DNA of 34,106 nt from assembly GCA_002691205.1 (NCBI GenBank), contig NZHD01000045.1:1-34106 (forward strand). Direction: 5' to 3'. The DNA is from Deltaproteobacteria bacterium (lineage in GTDB: Bacteria; Myxococcota_A; UBA9160; UBA4427). The position numbers and the translations under genes were made by a program. The notes beneath the pieces are model-generated. The model was not told the DNA's origin. It saw nothing but the letters and a program-made list of their open reading frames with translations, and ran no database searches. Below are positions 24,285 to 33,281 of the stretch, piece after piece (positions within the stretch are counted from its first letter, which is position 1; each line of letters begins with the position of its first letter).

Positions 24285-25940
24285 ATGAGTTGGAAACTCG
24301 AGCAACACCCTTCCTTTCCCGGAATCCCCGGCCCCGTCATCGTGTGCGTTATGGATGGAGTCGGAATTGGCCGTCGTGACGAATCGGACGCCGTATGGCT
24401 GGCCCAAACTCCAAATTTAGATGCCCTCAGCCAGACGGCGCCTTCCGTGCAACTCAACGCCCACGGTTGCGCCGTAGGCATGCCGAGTGACGCAGACATG
24501 GGCAACAGCGAAGTTGGCCACAATGCCATCGGAGCGGGTCGAATCTTTGATCAAGGAGCTAAGTTGGTCGCCCAGGCCATCGCTTCAGGCGAAATGTTTA
24601 AAGGTCAGACCTGGCAAGACCTGGGTCAGCGCGTTCGAAGCTCCGGCGAATCCATGCATTTCGTGGGGCTCTTGTCTGACGGAAACGTCCACAGTCATAT
24701 CGATCATCTCTTCGCCATGATCGAACGATGCGACGCAGAAGACGTTCAAAAAGTCCGCATCCATATTCTCACCGATGGACGGGACGTTGGGGATCACACT
24801 GCCCTTGAATATGTGGATGCCCTCGAAAAAAGCCTCAATGAAATCAATCAGAAAAAAGATCGCGATTACAAAATTGCGTCTGGCGGCGGGCGCATGGTCA
24901 TCACCATGGATCGCTACGAAGCCGAATGGGACATGGTCGAGCGTGGCTGGCAGACTCATGTGCTAGGTCAGGCCCGGGCTTTTAAATCAGCCCGGGAAGC
25001 CATATTGACCCTTCGAGACGAAAACCCCGGCGTGAGCGATCAGTACATTCCGCCCTTTGTTATCGCGAATCAAGACAGTGAACCGATTGGAAAAATCAAA
25101 GACGGTTCGGCGGTCATTCTGTTCAACTTCCGCGGAGACCGCGCGATTGAAATCAGTCAAGCTTTCGAATCGGATACATTTACAGCTTTTAACCGCGGCT
25201 CTGTGCCCGACACGCTCTATGCGGGAATGATGCAATACGATGGAGATCTAAGACTGCCAAAACGCTACTTGGTTCAACCGCCTGCCATCGACCGCACCTT
25301 GGGTGAATACCTTGCTCTCAACGGCATACCGCAATTGGCCATCAGTGAGACGCAAAAGTTCGGCCATGTCACTTTTTTCTGGAATGGAAACCGAAGTGGC
25401 TACTTCGATGAAGAAAATGAAACCTACATTGAAATTCCAAGCGATGTCCTTCCGTTCGATGAGCGTCCCCAAATGAAAGCGGAAGAAATCACGAACCGAG
25501 CCATCGAGGAACTCTTGACGGGACGCCACCGGCACGCACGCATCAACTTTGCGAACGGCGATATGGTGGGGCATACCGGGCACCGAGAAGCCGCGACGAA
25601 AGCCGTGGAAGTTGTCGATCAACAAATCGGCCGCCTTCTGGCCGTGACTCAAAAACTCAATGGTGCCTTATTGGTGACGGCTGATCACGGCAATGCGGAT
25701 TGCATGTTCATGCTAGATCCAAAAACGGGAACGCCTGTGCTCTCCGCAAGCGGAACGCCCAAAGTCATGACGAGCCACACTCTGAACCCGGTGCCCCTTC
25801 ACGTCTACGCGCCCGGTCAGTCCCTCGCATTGCGGGCGCCCGCCCAAACCGCAGGCCTTGATTCTCTGGCGGCCACGGTTTTGCATCTTCTTGGCCTGCG
25901 GGCCCCTTCCGACTTCTCGCCTTCTTTGATTCGAGACTGA
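24285..25940 (+). CDS. gpmI: 2,3-bisphosphoglycerate-independent phosphoglycerate mutase
   Basis: It interconverts 3- and 2-phosphoglycerate in glycolysis through a Mn-bound phosphoserine. The 551 residues exceed the usual bacterial 510-515 and match the longer plant/trypanosomatid-type enzyme. Asp24 in CVMDG and Ser75 in DMGNSEVGH are the metal and catalytic residues; later sites are GDMVGHTG and TADHGNAD. Plant-like blocks include HILTDGRDV, ASGGGRM-TMDRYE-W, FGHVTFFWNGNRSGY and TSHTLNPVP. It stands alone with 295 bp of non-coding DNA before it and a weak SD. Confidence 0.93.
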   Translation: MSWKLEQHPSFPGIPGPVIVCVMDGVGIGRRDESDAVWLAQTPNLDALSQTAPSVQLNAHGCAVGMPSDADMGNSEVGHNAIGAGRIFDQGAKLVAQAIASGEMFKGQTWQDLGQRVRSSGESMHFVGLLSDGNVHSHIDHLFAMIERCDAEDVQKVRIHILTDGRDVGDHTALEYVDALEKSLNEINQKKDRDYKIASGGGRMVITMDRYEAEWDMVERGWQTHVLGQARAFKSAREAILTLRDENPGVSDQYIPPFVIANQDSEPIGKIKDGSAVILFNFRGDRAIEISQAFESDTFTAFNRGSVPDTLYAGMMQYDGDLRLPKRYLVQPPAIDRTLGEYLALNGIPQLAISETQKFGHVTFFWNGNRSGYFDEENETYIEIPSDVLPFDERPQMKAEEITNRAIEELLTGRHRHARINFANGDMVGHTGHREAATKAVEVVDQQIGRLLAVTQKLNGALLVTADHGNADCMFMLDPKTGTPVLSASGTPKVMTSHTLNPVPLHVYAPGQSLALRAPAQTAGLDSLAATVLHLLGLRAPSDFSPSLIRD

Positions 25941-26163
25941 CCCAGCGGCCCACGAGGCCCGAGCCCTGCCCAGCGAACAAACCCCTCCGGGGGCGAGGTT
26001 CCGGGATTCTGTGGCTGTGCTTTTACCAAACTTTGACAAGGGTCCCGATGCGTCCGTAGGGGGGAGTGTTTAGATTTCCTTCTGCGGCTGTAGTCAGAGC
26101 AAGCAGACGCGGCCCCACTGGTCGGGGTTCACCTTCACCGTTGACTCTTGAGGTTCCTTGAAG

Positions 26164-27078
26164 ATGACCGTATCAAGCGACGCCCCTTGGACGAACCCAG
26201 GCCCTGAGCCCGGCCCCGAGGCTCAGCCCGGAAAGAGCCGAAAAGCCTTCTGGATCTCGAGTATTATCTATTACGGCATTCAGGTCGGAAGTCTGCTTGT
26301 TTTCTTCTTCGACTTTGAGCCCCGTTACCTCCTCCTCTGCGCAGCGACTTTTTTCATTCGACTCTGGGCCATCACCGGCGTCTACCACCGATACTTCTCG
26401 CACCGCAGCTACCGGACCAGCCGGGCTCTTCAGTTTCTTCTCGGCGTACTCGGTACGACGGCGGTCCAGAAAGGCCCCTTGTGGTGGGCCGGCGTTCACC
26501 GAAATCACCACCAACACGCGGACCAGGCCGGCGACCCTCATTCGCCTCGACTCGGCTTCTGGCACGCCCATCAGGGCTGGATCATGGATCCTCAGTGGGA
26601 TGCCACACGTTTTGAGCAGGTTCGGGACCTCGCCCGTTACCCTGAACTTCGCTGGCTCGATCGCTGGCACATCATCGGGCCCGCTCTGTGTATCGCGGTC
26701 TGTTACGCGGTGGCGGGCTGGGGCGGAGTGGCTTGGGGATTCCTTCTTTCGACAACGCTTTGCTGGCATGTCACCTACTCCATCAACTCTCTCGCCCACC
26801 GAATCGGTCGAAGGCGCTACGACACAGGCGAAGACAGTCGCAACAGTGTCTTTCTGGCCCTACTCACTCTCGGAGAGGGCTGGCACAACAATCACCACTT
26901 CCATCAATCCTGTGCGCGTCAAGGTTTCTATTGGTGGGAAATTGATGTCACCTACTACGTGCTGTATCTGATGAAAAGCGTTGGACTCATCTGGGACGTC
27001 AAGCAGCCTCCCGCGAGAGCCTACGAGCCGAATCCGAAGATCAAAACAAAGGCCAGCGCAAACCCATCTCCGGTTTAA
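26164..27078 (+). CDS. Acyl-CoA (delta-9-type) fatty acid desaturase
   Basis: This is a 304-residue membrane di-iron desaturase that puts a double bond into acyl chains. The three histidine boxes are complete: HRYFSH (75-80), HRNHHQHAD (112-120) and EGWHNNHHFH near 240. Membrane helices flank them as in the stearoyl-CoA desaturase family. GAGG at 26150 fits either ATG 26164 (10 nt) or TTG 26158 (4 nt); I use the ATG. The Pro-rich N-terminus (9-23) is unusual but short. Partner electron carriers are not in the window. Confidence 0.92.
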   Translation: MTVSSDAPWTNPGPEPGPEAQPGKSRKAFWISSIIYYGIQVGSLLVFFFDFEPRYLLLCAATFFIRLWAITGVYHRYFSHRSYRTSRALQFLLGVLGTTAVQKGPLWWAGVHRNHHQHADQAGDPHSPRLGFWHAHQGWIMDPQWDATRFEQVRDLARYPELRWLDRWHIIGPALCIAVCYAVAGWGGVAWGFLLSTTLCWHVTYSINSLAHRIGRRRYDTGEDSRNSVFLALLTLGEGWHNNHHFHQSCARQGFYWWEIDVTYYVLYLMKSVGLIWDVKQPPARAYEPNPKIKTKASANPSPV

Positions 27079-27198
27079 CCAGGTGAGCGGGACCTCCTCG
27101 ACCTCTTGCGACCCATTCCGACCCGGCAGCGACCAAATCAAGAATGCAGGCTAATCTTCGCACGGAAACATTCCCGAGCAGGAGATTGACCGAAAGCC

Positions 27199-28290
27199 AT
27201 GTCGAACCGAGCCGCACTCCTCGCCGTCATCACGGCATTTTCTTTTGGTCTCTTGATCTCCCTCGCCGTACGTCCGGCGGCCGATCAAAGCTCGGCTCCC
27301 GGCTCTTCTTCGATTGCTCAAATCCGCTGGCGCCTTCCCGTCGCTTTCAACACAAATCTCCCGGTTCTGGGTGAAAACTCCGCTTGGGTGAGTGAAACCA
27401 TCGCCTCCCTTTCCAATGATCGCTTCGTCCTTGAAGTCTTCCAACCGGGCGAACTCGTCTCCCCCCTCGAGATTGTCGATGCCGTTCGAGGCGATAAGGT
27501 GAAGGCGGGCTACACCTGGCTCGGATACGACCAGGGCAAACTCCCCGTCTCTGTTCTCTTTGGCGCCGTCCCCTTCGGATTCGAACCGGTGGTCTTTTCG
27601 GCTTGGTGGTATGATGGTGGGGGACAGCAGCTCGCCCAAGAAATCTATCGTCCTCTCGGGATTGAGCCGATCCTGTGTGGCCTCATCGGACCTGAACCCG
27701 CGGGATGGTTTCGCGAGCCCCTGCGGAACCCCGAAGATCTCGTCGGCCTAAAGATTCGATTCGCGGGACTCGGCGGACAAGTCATTCAGGGTCTCGGCGC
27801 GTCCGTCACCCTCCTGCCGGGAGGAGAGATCTTTCAAGCCCTTGAGCGAGGGGCGATCGACGCCACCGAATTCTCTTTGCCGGTGGTTGATCAACAACTC
27901 GGTTTCAACCGAGTTGCCCAATACAATTATTTTCCGGGTTGGCACCAGCCATTCACAGCCTCACATCTCGCAGTCAATCTCGCCGCTTGGCAGAGCCTCA
28001 GCTCACAAGACCAGGCCATCCTGAAAACTGCATGCACGGCCGGAGTCACTCGAAACCTCGCCCAAGCAGAAGCAACCCAGGCTCCAACTTTGGCCCTCTA
28101 TGAGGCTGAAGGCATACATACCGAAGTCATTCCGGCTCCTATCTTGGCGGCTCTTGAAGCTGAGACCCGCCTTGTTCTTGAGCACGAGGCTCAGCGGGAT
28201 GCCGATTTTGCTCGTGTTCTAGCTTCCCAAAGAGCCTTTGGGAAGGATTACGACACTTGGCGAAAACTCGCTTATCCGGCGAAACCATGA
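27199..28290 (+). CDS. dctP: TRAP transporter substrate-binding protein DctP
   Basis: This 363-residue periplasmic binding protein has an N-terminal signal or anchor (6-23). The DctP fold shows in EVFQPGELVSPLEIVDAV, GLKIRFAG with the conserved carboxylate-clamping Arg187, and LLPGGEIFQALERGAIDATEF. The GWHQPFTASHLAVN stretch recalls the TakP/2-oxo-acid branch, so an organic-acid ligand is likely. Its stop overlaps the dctQ start (ATGA at 28287-28290), and dctM follows: a complete tripartite TRAP operon. Confidence 0.9.
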   Translation: MSNRAALLAVITAFSFGLLISLAVRPAADQSSAPGSSSIAQIRWRLPVAFNTNLPVLGENSAWVSETIASLSNDRFVLEVFQPGELVSPLEIVDAVRGDKVKAGYTWLGYDQGKLPVSVLFGAVPFGFEPVVFSAWWYDGGGQQLAQEIYRPLGIEPILCGLIGPEPAGWFREPLRNPEDLVGLKIRFAGLGGQVIQGLGASVTLLPGGEIFQALERGAIDATEFSLPVVDQQLGFNRVAQYNYFPGWHQPFTASHLAVNLAAWQSLSSQDQAILKTACTAGVTRNLAQAEATQAPTLALYEAEGIHTEVIPAPILAALEAETRLVLEHEAQRDADFARVLASQRAFGKDYDTWRKLAYPAKP

Positions 28291-28877
28291 GTGAGTTGGG
28301 ATCCGTGAAGGCTCAAACCGACGAAGCCCCGTCTCCGAGAACGGCGTTCACCCCTCCTCAAACTCCTCTCTCTGGCCCCATTGATCGTGTTCTTGAAAAA
28401 ATAGGACAGAAACTCTCTTGGGTCTGGCTTCTTCTTCTCGGCGTCATCGTTCTCAACGTGACGCTTCGCTATGGATTTTCATCGGGACGAATCGAATTGG
28501 AAGAAGCCCAGTGGCACCTCTACGCCATCGGCTTTCTCGCGGCTCTGTCCTACGGTGTCAAAACAGACAGTCACGTTCGAGTCGATGTCTTGAGTGAACG
28601 ATTATCTCACCGCAAGCGTGCCTGGATCGACCTGTACGGAATCCTCCTCCTGGGCTTTCCTTTCTGCGCCTTCATTCTCTTCTATTCCGTTCCCTTCGTC
28701 TACGAATCCTATGTTACGGATGAAGTTTCAATTTCCGCCGGCGGACTCCCGGGACGCTTCCTCATTAAATTGGCCTTGCCCATTGGGATTGCCCTTCTCG
28801 CTCTCGCCTTCTTTTCTCGACTCCTCCGTCTAGGTCGCTTTCTTTTCGGGCCAACGCATCTTAGAGAGAAGCCCTAA
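28287..28877 (+). CDS. dctQ: TRAP transporter small membrane subunit DctQ
   Basis: This 196-residue protein has four membrane helices in the DctQ pattern: a first helix with WVWLLLLGVIVLNVTLRY, then LEEAQWHLYAIGFLAALSYGV, KTDSHVRVDV and RLSHRKRAWIDL. It couples the binding protein to the DctM channel. The ATG is within the dctP stop, so translation is coupled; the frame opens ten codons earlier without an SD. dctM starts 4 nt after its stop. Confidence 0.9.
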   Translation: MSELGSVKAQTDEAPSPRTAFTPPQTPLSGPIDRVLEKIGQKLSWVWLLLLGVIVLNVTLRYGFSSGRIELEEAQWHLYAIGFLAALSYGVKTDSHVRVDVLSERLSHRKRAWIDLYGILLLGFPFCAFILFYSVPFVYESYVTDEVSISAGGLPGRFLIKLALPIGIALLALAFFSRLLRLGRFLFGPTHLREKP

Positions 28878-28881
28878 CCCC

Positions 28882-30237
28882 ATGGAAGCCCGTGAATTTC
28901 TTGCCCTGGCGATGTTCGGCCTGTTCATCGGGCTGATCTTTACGGGGTTCCCAGTCGCTTGGGTCCTAGGGGGTCTTGCCGTCTTGTTTACGGCGCTTGC
29001 CATTGTCTTTGAGCGCGACCTCGGTCTGTATACCGGCGTGGACTGGTCCTACTCATCGCTTGTTGTTGAACGCATCTGGTCCATTATGGACAATTGGGTT
29101 CTGGTCGCTCTCCCCATGTTTATCCTCATGGGCCTGCTGTTAGATCGATCGGGCATTGCGGGCGAACTCATGCGAAACATCGCGCGACTTTTCGGGCGGG
29201 TGCGAGGCGGACTTGCGATCACCGTGGCCCTCATTGGAATCCTGCTCGCGGCCACCACGGGGATTATCGGCGCCTCAGTGGTTCTGCTTGCCCTGCTCGG
29301 ACTCCCTCCTATGATGAAGGCCGGCTACAACCCCGAACTCGCTGCAGGAACCGTCTGCGCGGTGGGCACCCTAGGCATCTTGATCCCGCCCAGCATCATG
29401 CTGGTCTTGATGGCCGACCGACTCGCCATGTCGGTGGGCGACCTCTTCCTCGGCGCCTTTTTCCCGGGGGCTTTACTCGGCGGACTCTATGTTCTTTACA
29501 TCCTGGGCTTTGCCATTCTGCGGCCCGAAAGCACGCCGGTCCCCCAGGATGCTCCTCCCGTTGACTGGACGGTGGTCAAAGATGCCATGGGGGCCAGCCT
29601 TCCTGCGGCCGCTCTGATCCTCGCCGTACTCGGCAGCATCTTCTTTGGCATCGCGACGCCCACGGAGGCCGCGGGTGTGGGCGCCTTTGGCGCACTCTTG
29701 CTCGCCCTCATCAAGAAGCAACTCTCATGGCTGACTCTTCGCGAAGTCCTACGAGAAACCACCCGGACCACCGGATACATCTTTGCCATCTTCCTCGGGG
29801 CCACAGCCTTCTCGCTGGTTTTGCGCGGCCTGGGCGGCGACCATCTCATTCACGAAGCCCTCCTGGGCCTGGAACTCGGCCCCTATGGCACCCTGCTCCT
29901 GATCCTGCTCTTGACCTTCTTGCTGGGCTTCGTGCTCGACTGGATTGAGATCACCTTGATTGTTCTTCCCCTGGTGGCTCCGGTGATTGTCAATCTGGGG
30001 TTCGATCTCGTGTGGTTCACCGTGCTCTTTGCGGTGTGTCTCCAGACCTCATTTCTCACGCCGCCGGTGGGCTTTGCCATCTTCTACTTGAAAGGAGTCG
30101 CCCCGGCCGAAATCAACGTGCCCGTTATCTACCGAGGCGTGGTTCCCTTCGTCCTTCTGCAGATTCTGGGAGGCGGACTGATTCTACTCTGGCCGGCCCT
30201 GGTGACTTGGCTCCCGAGCATGGCTTACGGGAACTAA
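28882..30237 (+). CDS. dctM: TRAP transporter large permease DctM
   Basis: This 451-residue Na+-coupled permease has about twelve membrane helices. DctM landmarks include WVLVALPMFILMGLLLDRSG, TGIIGASVVLLALLGLPPM, GTLGILIPPSIMLVLMAD, ATPTEAAGVGAFGAL and LDWIEITLIVLPLVAPV. It completes the dctPQM operon. The transported acid is unknown, but the DctP features suggest a 2-oxo or related carboxylic acid. It converges with trpA, 96 nt apart, with no clear terminator between them. Confidence 0.93.
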   Translation: MEAREFLALAMFGLFIGLIFTGFPVAWVLGGLAVLFTALAIVFERDLGLYTGVDWSYSSLVVERIWSIMDNWVLVALPMFILMGLLLDRSGIAGELMRNIARLFGRVRGGLAITVALIGILLAATTGIIGASVVLLALLGLPPMMKAGYNPELAAGTVCAVGTLGILIPPSIMLVLMADRLAMSVGDLFLGAFFPGALLGGLYVLYILGFAILRPESTPVPQDAPPVDWTVVKDAMGASLPAAALILAVLGSIFFGIATPTEAAGVGAFGALLLALIKKQLSWLTLREVLRETTRTTGYIFAIFLGATAFSLVLRGLGGDHLIHEALLGLELGPYGTLLLILLLTFLLGFVLDWIEITLIVLPLVAPVIVNLGFDLVWFTVLFAVCLQTSFLTPPVGFAIFYLKGVAPAEINVPVIYRGVVPFVLLQILGGGLILLWPALVTWLPSMAYGN

Positions 30238-30333
30238 AATTATCTTTAAAAACTGAGGTCGAATTCAAAGAAATCAATAAGAGCCACGGCCTTAGCCCAG
30301 AATACTCACAGGTTGCGAAACCGAAAAGTTCTC

Positions 30334-31095
30334 TCAGCGAAGCTCTTCGATGAAGCCGCGAACAGCCTCTACTCCTCGCTCATCCACCACGCGGAGCGTC
30401 TCTGTACCGATCACTGCGATATCGACCTGACCTCGAAGAAAATCGACATCGGCCGCGTCTTTCACGCCGAACCCCAGAGCCAGCGGCAACTCTGTCGCGG
30501 CACTGCAACGCGAAAGGTAGGCCTCGAAGTCGGCCGAGAACGAAGTCTCTGCCCCGGTGACCCCTTTTCGGGCCACGCAATAAACAAACCCACCCGCCCG
30601 AGAAGAAATCAAACTCATTCGGGTATCCGTGGTATTGGGCGAAAAGATAAAAATCGGATCGAGCTCATTGCGCCCCATGGCTTCCAGATAATCCCCGGCT
30701 TCCTCGGGCGGCAGATCCGGCACGATGGCCCCGCGCAACCCCGCGGCCGCCATGCGGTCTGCGAATTCCTGGACTCCGAATTTGAAGAGGATGTTGTAAT
30801 AGGTCATGAGAACGAAAGGAATATCGAAGCGCTGACTCACCGCCTCCGCGAATTCGAAACATCGATCCACTGTGGACCCAGCTTCGAGGGACCGCTGGTT
30901 GGCGTGCAAGATGACAGGGCCGTCTGCAATGGGCTCCGAAAACGGAACCTGAAGTTCCATGAGGTCAACGCCTCCCTCCACCATCTGCTCGACGATTCGG
31001 AGCGAGTCGTCAAAACTCGGATAGCCCGCCACGATATGAGTCATCAACAGAATATCCCGGTCTTCTCGGCGTTTACGAATGTAGTCAGCGAGCAT
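30334..31095 (-). CDS. trpA: Tryptophan synthase alpha subunit
   Basis: TrpA splits indole-3-glycerol phosphate and passes indole to TrpB. From ATG 31095 it is 253 residues; AAGGA lies 5 nt upstream, and the longer frame would sit entirely inside trpB. MELQVPFSEPIADGP (46-60) carries the catalytic Glu47 and Asp58, matching Salmonella Glu49 and Asp60. The usual ELGxPFSDP is ELQVPFSEP here, a variant I associate with a minority branch that includes Campylobacter. It overlaps the end of trpB by 11 bp, so the two are translationally coupled. Confidence 0.93.
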   Translation of the reverse strand: MLADYIRKRREDRDILLMTHIVAGYPSFDDSLRIVEQMVEGGVDLMELQVPFSEPIADGPVILHANQRSLEAGSTVDRCFEFAEAVSQRFDIPFVLMTYYNILFKFGVQEFADRMAAAGLRGAIVPDLPPEEAGDYLEAMGRNELDPIFIFSPNTTDTRMSLISSRAGGFVYCVARKGVTGAETSFSADFEAYLSRCSAATELPLALGFGVKDAADVDFLRGQVDIAVIGTETLRVVDERGVEAVRGFIEELR

Positions 31096-32314
31096 CATAT
31101 TCCTTTGCTTTCTTCTGAATGAACGCTTCCCACTCAGGATCGCCAAAAGCGTCGGCGATGGTGAAGATGTCTTTGTCGCCCCTTCCGGATTGGTTGATGA
31201 CGATCACCTCGTCGGGTGACATCAAAGGCGCCTCTTTAAAGGCCTGCACGAATGCATGCGAAGACTCAAGGGCCGGAATCAAGCCTTCCTTCTGCATGGT
31301 CAGACTCAAGGCGTCCACCACTTCCTCGTCCGTGGCCGCTTCGAATCGCACCCGGCCTGTCTGGGAGAGATGCGCCAGGATGGGAGACACGCCCACGTAG
31401 TCGAGCCCGGCCGCCACGCTGTGAGTCTCGTTCATCTGGCCATCGGGGTTCTGGAGGAAATAGGTCTTGTATCCTTGCGCCACACCCAGAGTCGCATCAG
31501 AGGATGCCAACCGAGACGCATGCGCTTTGGAATCCAGTCCGGCTCCGCCCGCCTCCACGCCCACAAGTTCAACATCGTCTTCGAAAAACCCCCCAAAGAT
31601 TCCCATGGCGTTTGAGCCGCCGCCCACACAGGCATAGACCCGCGAAGGCAGACATCCGGCCTGCTCCAGCACCTGACGCCGCGCCTCCTCACCAATCAAG
31701 CTCTGGAACCAGCTCACCATTTCAGGAAACGGGTGGGGACCGCAGGCTGTTCCCAGCGCATAGTGGGTGTCGTCCATCCGGGTCACCCAATCCCGAAAGG
31801 CCTCATTGATAGCGTCCTTGAGGGTCCGGCTGCCTTCCGTCACGGGAACCACCGTGGCCCCCATGCGCTCCATCCAGAAAACGTTGGGACGCTGTCGTGC
31901 CACGTCCACTTCGCCCATGTAGATGGTGCACTCCAAGCCGAACTTGGCCGCCATGGTGGCGGTGGCCACACCGTGCTGCCCGGCACCGGTTTCCGCGATC
32001 ACTCGCTTCTTACCCATCCGCTGGATGAGCAGCCCCTGCCCCATCACGTTATTGGCCTTGTGGGCCCCCGTGTGATTCAGATCTTCGCGTTTGATGAAGA
32101 TCCGCGCTCCGCCAAAATGGCGCGTGAGATTCACGGCTTCGGTCAGTGGCGTGGGCCGACAGGAGTAGTTGCCCATGAGGTCCACATAGGTTTTCCAGAA
32201 AGCCGGATCGGCTCTGGCCTCTTCGTAGGCCGCAATCAATTCTTCAAATGTCGCCACCAGAATTTCGGGGATAAAGGATCCACCGAATTCGCCAAAATAA
32301 CCTTGTTCACTCAT
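31085..32314 (-). CDS. trpB: Tryptophan synthase beta subunit
   Basis: This PLP enzyme joins indole and serine into tryptophan. The start at 32314 gives 409 residues with the typical opening GYFGEFGGSFIPE; CAAGGGG lies 6 nt upstream. The extra 29 codons of the open frame overlap the regulator gene and are rejected. Lys86 in HKANN binds PLP, GGGSNA holds its phosphate, and ETGAGQHG and GRGDKD are conserved. It overlaps the gntR stop by 8 bp (ATGAGTGA) and trpA by 11 bp, forming a tight gntR-trpB-trpA unit. No other trp genes are present. Confidence 0.95.
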   Translation of the reverse strand: MSEQGYFGEFGGSFIPEILVATFEELIAAYEEARADPAFWKTYVDLMGNYSCRPTPLTEAVNLTRHFGGARIFIKREDLNHTGAHKANNVMGQGLLIQRMGKKRVIAETGAGQHGVATATMAAKFGLECTIYMGEVDVARQRPNVFWMERMGATVVPVTEGSRTLKDAINEAFRDWVTRMDDTHYALGTACGPHPFPEMVSWFQSLIGEEARRQVLEQAGCLPSRVYACVGGGSNAMGIFGGFFEDDVELVGVEAGGAGLDSKAHASRLASSDATLGVAQGYKTYFLQNPDGQMNETHSVAAGLDYVGVSPILAHLSQTGRVRFEAATDEEVVDALSLTMQKEGLIPALESSHAFVQAFKEAPLMSPDEVIVINQSGRGDKDIFTIADAFGDPEWEAFIQKKAKEYDAR

Positions 32315-33056
32315 CACCCACCCCTTGCAATGTCTGGGAAAAAACCAGCTGGTCAGTTCGACAGTAGAGGACCGCGTGAATGGCGCTGCGGGCCCCCTCA
32401 AAATGAAGCGTTCGTTTGACCATCAAGATCGCATCTCCCTCTGAAAGTCCTAGCAGCGCGCTCCGAGACGAATCGAGCGGGGTCACTCGGAAATTTTGAT
32501 CCGCCGAAGTGGGCCGCATGTGATACTGCTGCTCGATCCACTGGGAAAGCGAGCGCCCAGAAAGGTCCACACCCTCCACCTGGGGAAACCGCTCGGCGTC
32601 CGCGTAGATCTCTTCCAACAGCACCGGCACGCCCTGCACCCGGCTCAGTCGGGAAAAGCCAACCGCCGTGCGTCCCTCGAACGGATTTTCGGGCTCGCCC
32701 TCTATGTGGAGGCGACTTGGTGCGGAGACCATTTCCGTCTCGGCCTCAATACCCCCTTTTTCAAACGAAGCCAGGGTGCCCGCCAAGGACAGCAAGTCCG
32801 CCCCATCCGGCGTGTCCACCACAAAGGTGCCGGACCCGCGCTTGCGTTCCACGACTCGGCGGCGCACCAGCACTTCGGTGGCCTGGCGCACTGTCGGTCG
32901 ACCGATCCCATAGGCCCGAGCCAGTTGCGGCTCCGAGGGCAGTCGGGCCCCGGTTGGGAAATCGCCAGACCGAATGCCTTCGAGCAAACGCTCAGCCAGT
33001 TGATGATAAAGGGGCAGCGGGGAGTTCGGATTCAGCGGAGAGGGCGAGCTTTCCAT
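32307..33056 (-). CDS. GntR-family regulator with UTRA effector domain (HutC type)
   Basis: In this 249-residue protein the N-terminal GntR winged helix (14-80) shows LYHQLAERLLEGI, GARLPSEPQLARAYGIGR, PTVRQATEVL and the wing RKRGSGTFV. The UTRA ligand-binding domain spans about 95-245. HutC-type regulators sense small metabolites and usually repress catabolic or uptake operons. Here the gene is first in a unit with overlapping trpB and trpA, so it probably controls tryptophan synthase and itself. AGGA lies 7 nt before the ATG. Two overlapping dyads lie 21-41 nt upstream. Confidence 0.88.
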   Translation of the reverse strand: MESSPSPLNPNSPLPLYHQLAERLLEGIRSGDFPTGARLPSEPQLARAYGIGRPTVRQATEVLVRRRVVERKRGSGTFVVDTPDGADLLSLAGTLASFEKGGIEAETEMVSAPSRLHIEGEPENPFEGRTAVGFSRLSRVQGVPVLLEEIYADAERFPQVEGVDLSGRSLSQWIEQQYHMRPTSADQNFRVTPLDSSRSALLGLSEGDAILMVKRTLHFEGARSAIHAVLYCRTDQLVFSQTLQGVGDE

Positions 33057-33076
33057 CGAATGATCCTAATTAAATC

Positions 33077-33097
33077 TGACAAGTTGTCAATACAACT
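33077..33097. promoter_or_regulatory. Overlapping dyads upstream of gntR-trpBA
   Basis: TGACAAGTTGTCA (33077-33089) is a perfect 6-1-6 palindrome. AGTTGT (33082-33087) and ACAACT (33092-33097) form a second perfect inverted repeat overlapping it. On the minus strand the first includes TTGACA (33090-33085), a consensus -35. GntR/HutC regulators bind palindromes of this size over their own promoters, so this is the likely operator. Confidence 0.5.
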
Positions 33098-33228
33098 AAA
33101 CCTCCTTCTGTAAACGATTACAAACAGAAGCCCATCGGCCAGGGAAACGACAGCCTACGGTTTTACCAGCCTCTCTAAACACGCTCAAAGGGCCTCTAAA
33201 CCGAAAAAATTAACCCTTTTGATATCGG

Positions 33229-33250
33229 ATCGGGCATAGTAAATCCCGAT
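33229..33250. promoter_or_regulatory. Inverted repeat upstream of the PEP-CTERM gene
   Basis: ATCGGG (33229-33234) and CCCGAT (33245-33250) are exact inverted repeats around an AT-rich 10-nt centre, CATAGTAAAT, ending 31 nt before the start codon. It may be an operator with the -10 element in its centre. No clear -35 or sigma-54 pattern was found. Confidence 0.25.
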
Positions 33251-33281
33251 AAGAAACGCGGGTTTCATGAGGGAGATTGTA

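Noticed and set aside
30313..31122. 269-codon plus-strand open frame antisense to trpA
   Set aside because: Shadow of trpA, whose catalytic motifs are intact; the product matches nothing.
32315..32401. N-terminal extension of trpB by 29 codons
   Set aside because: It would lie inside gntR; the start at 32314 has an SD and the family-typical beginning.
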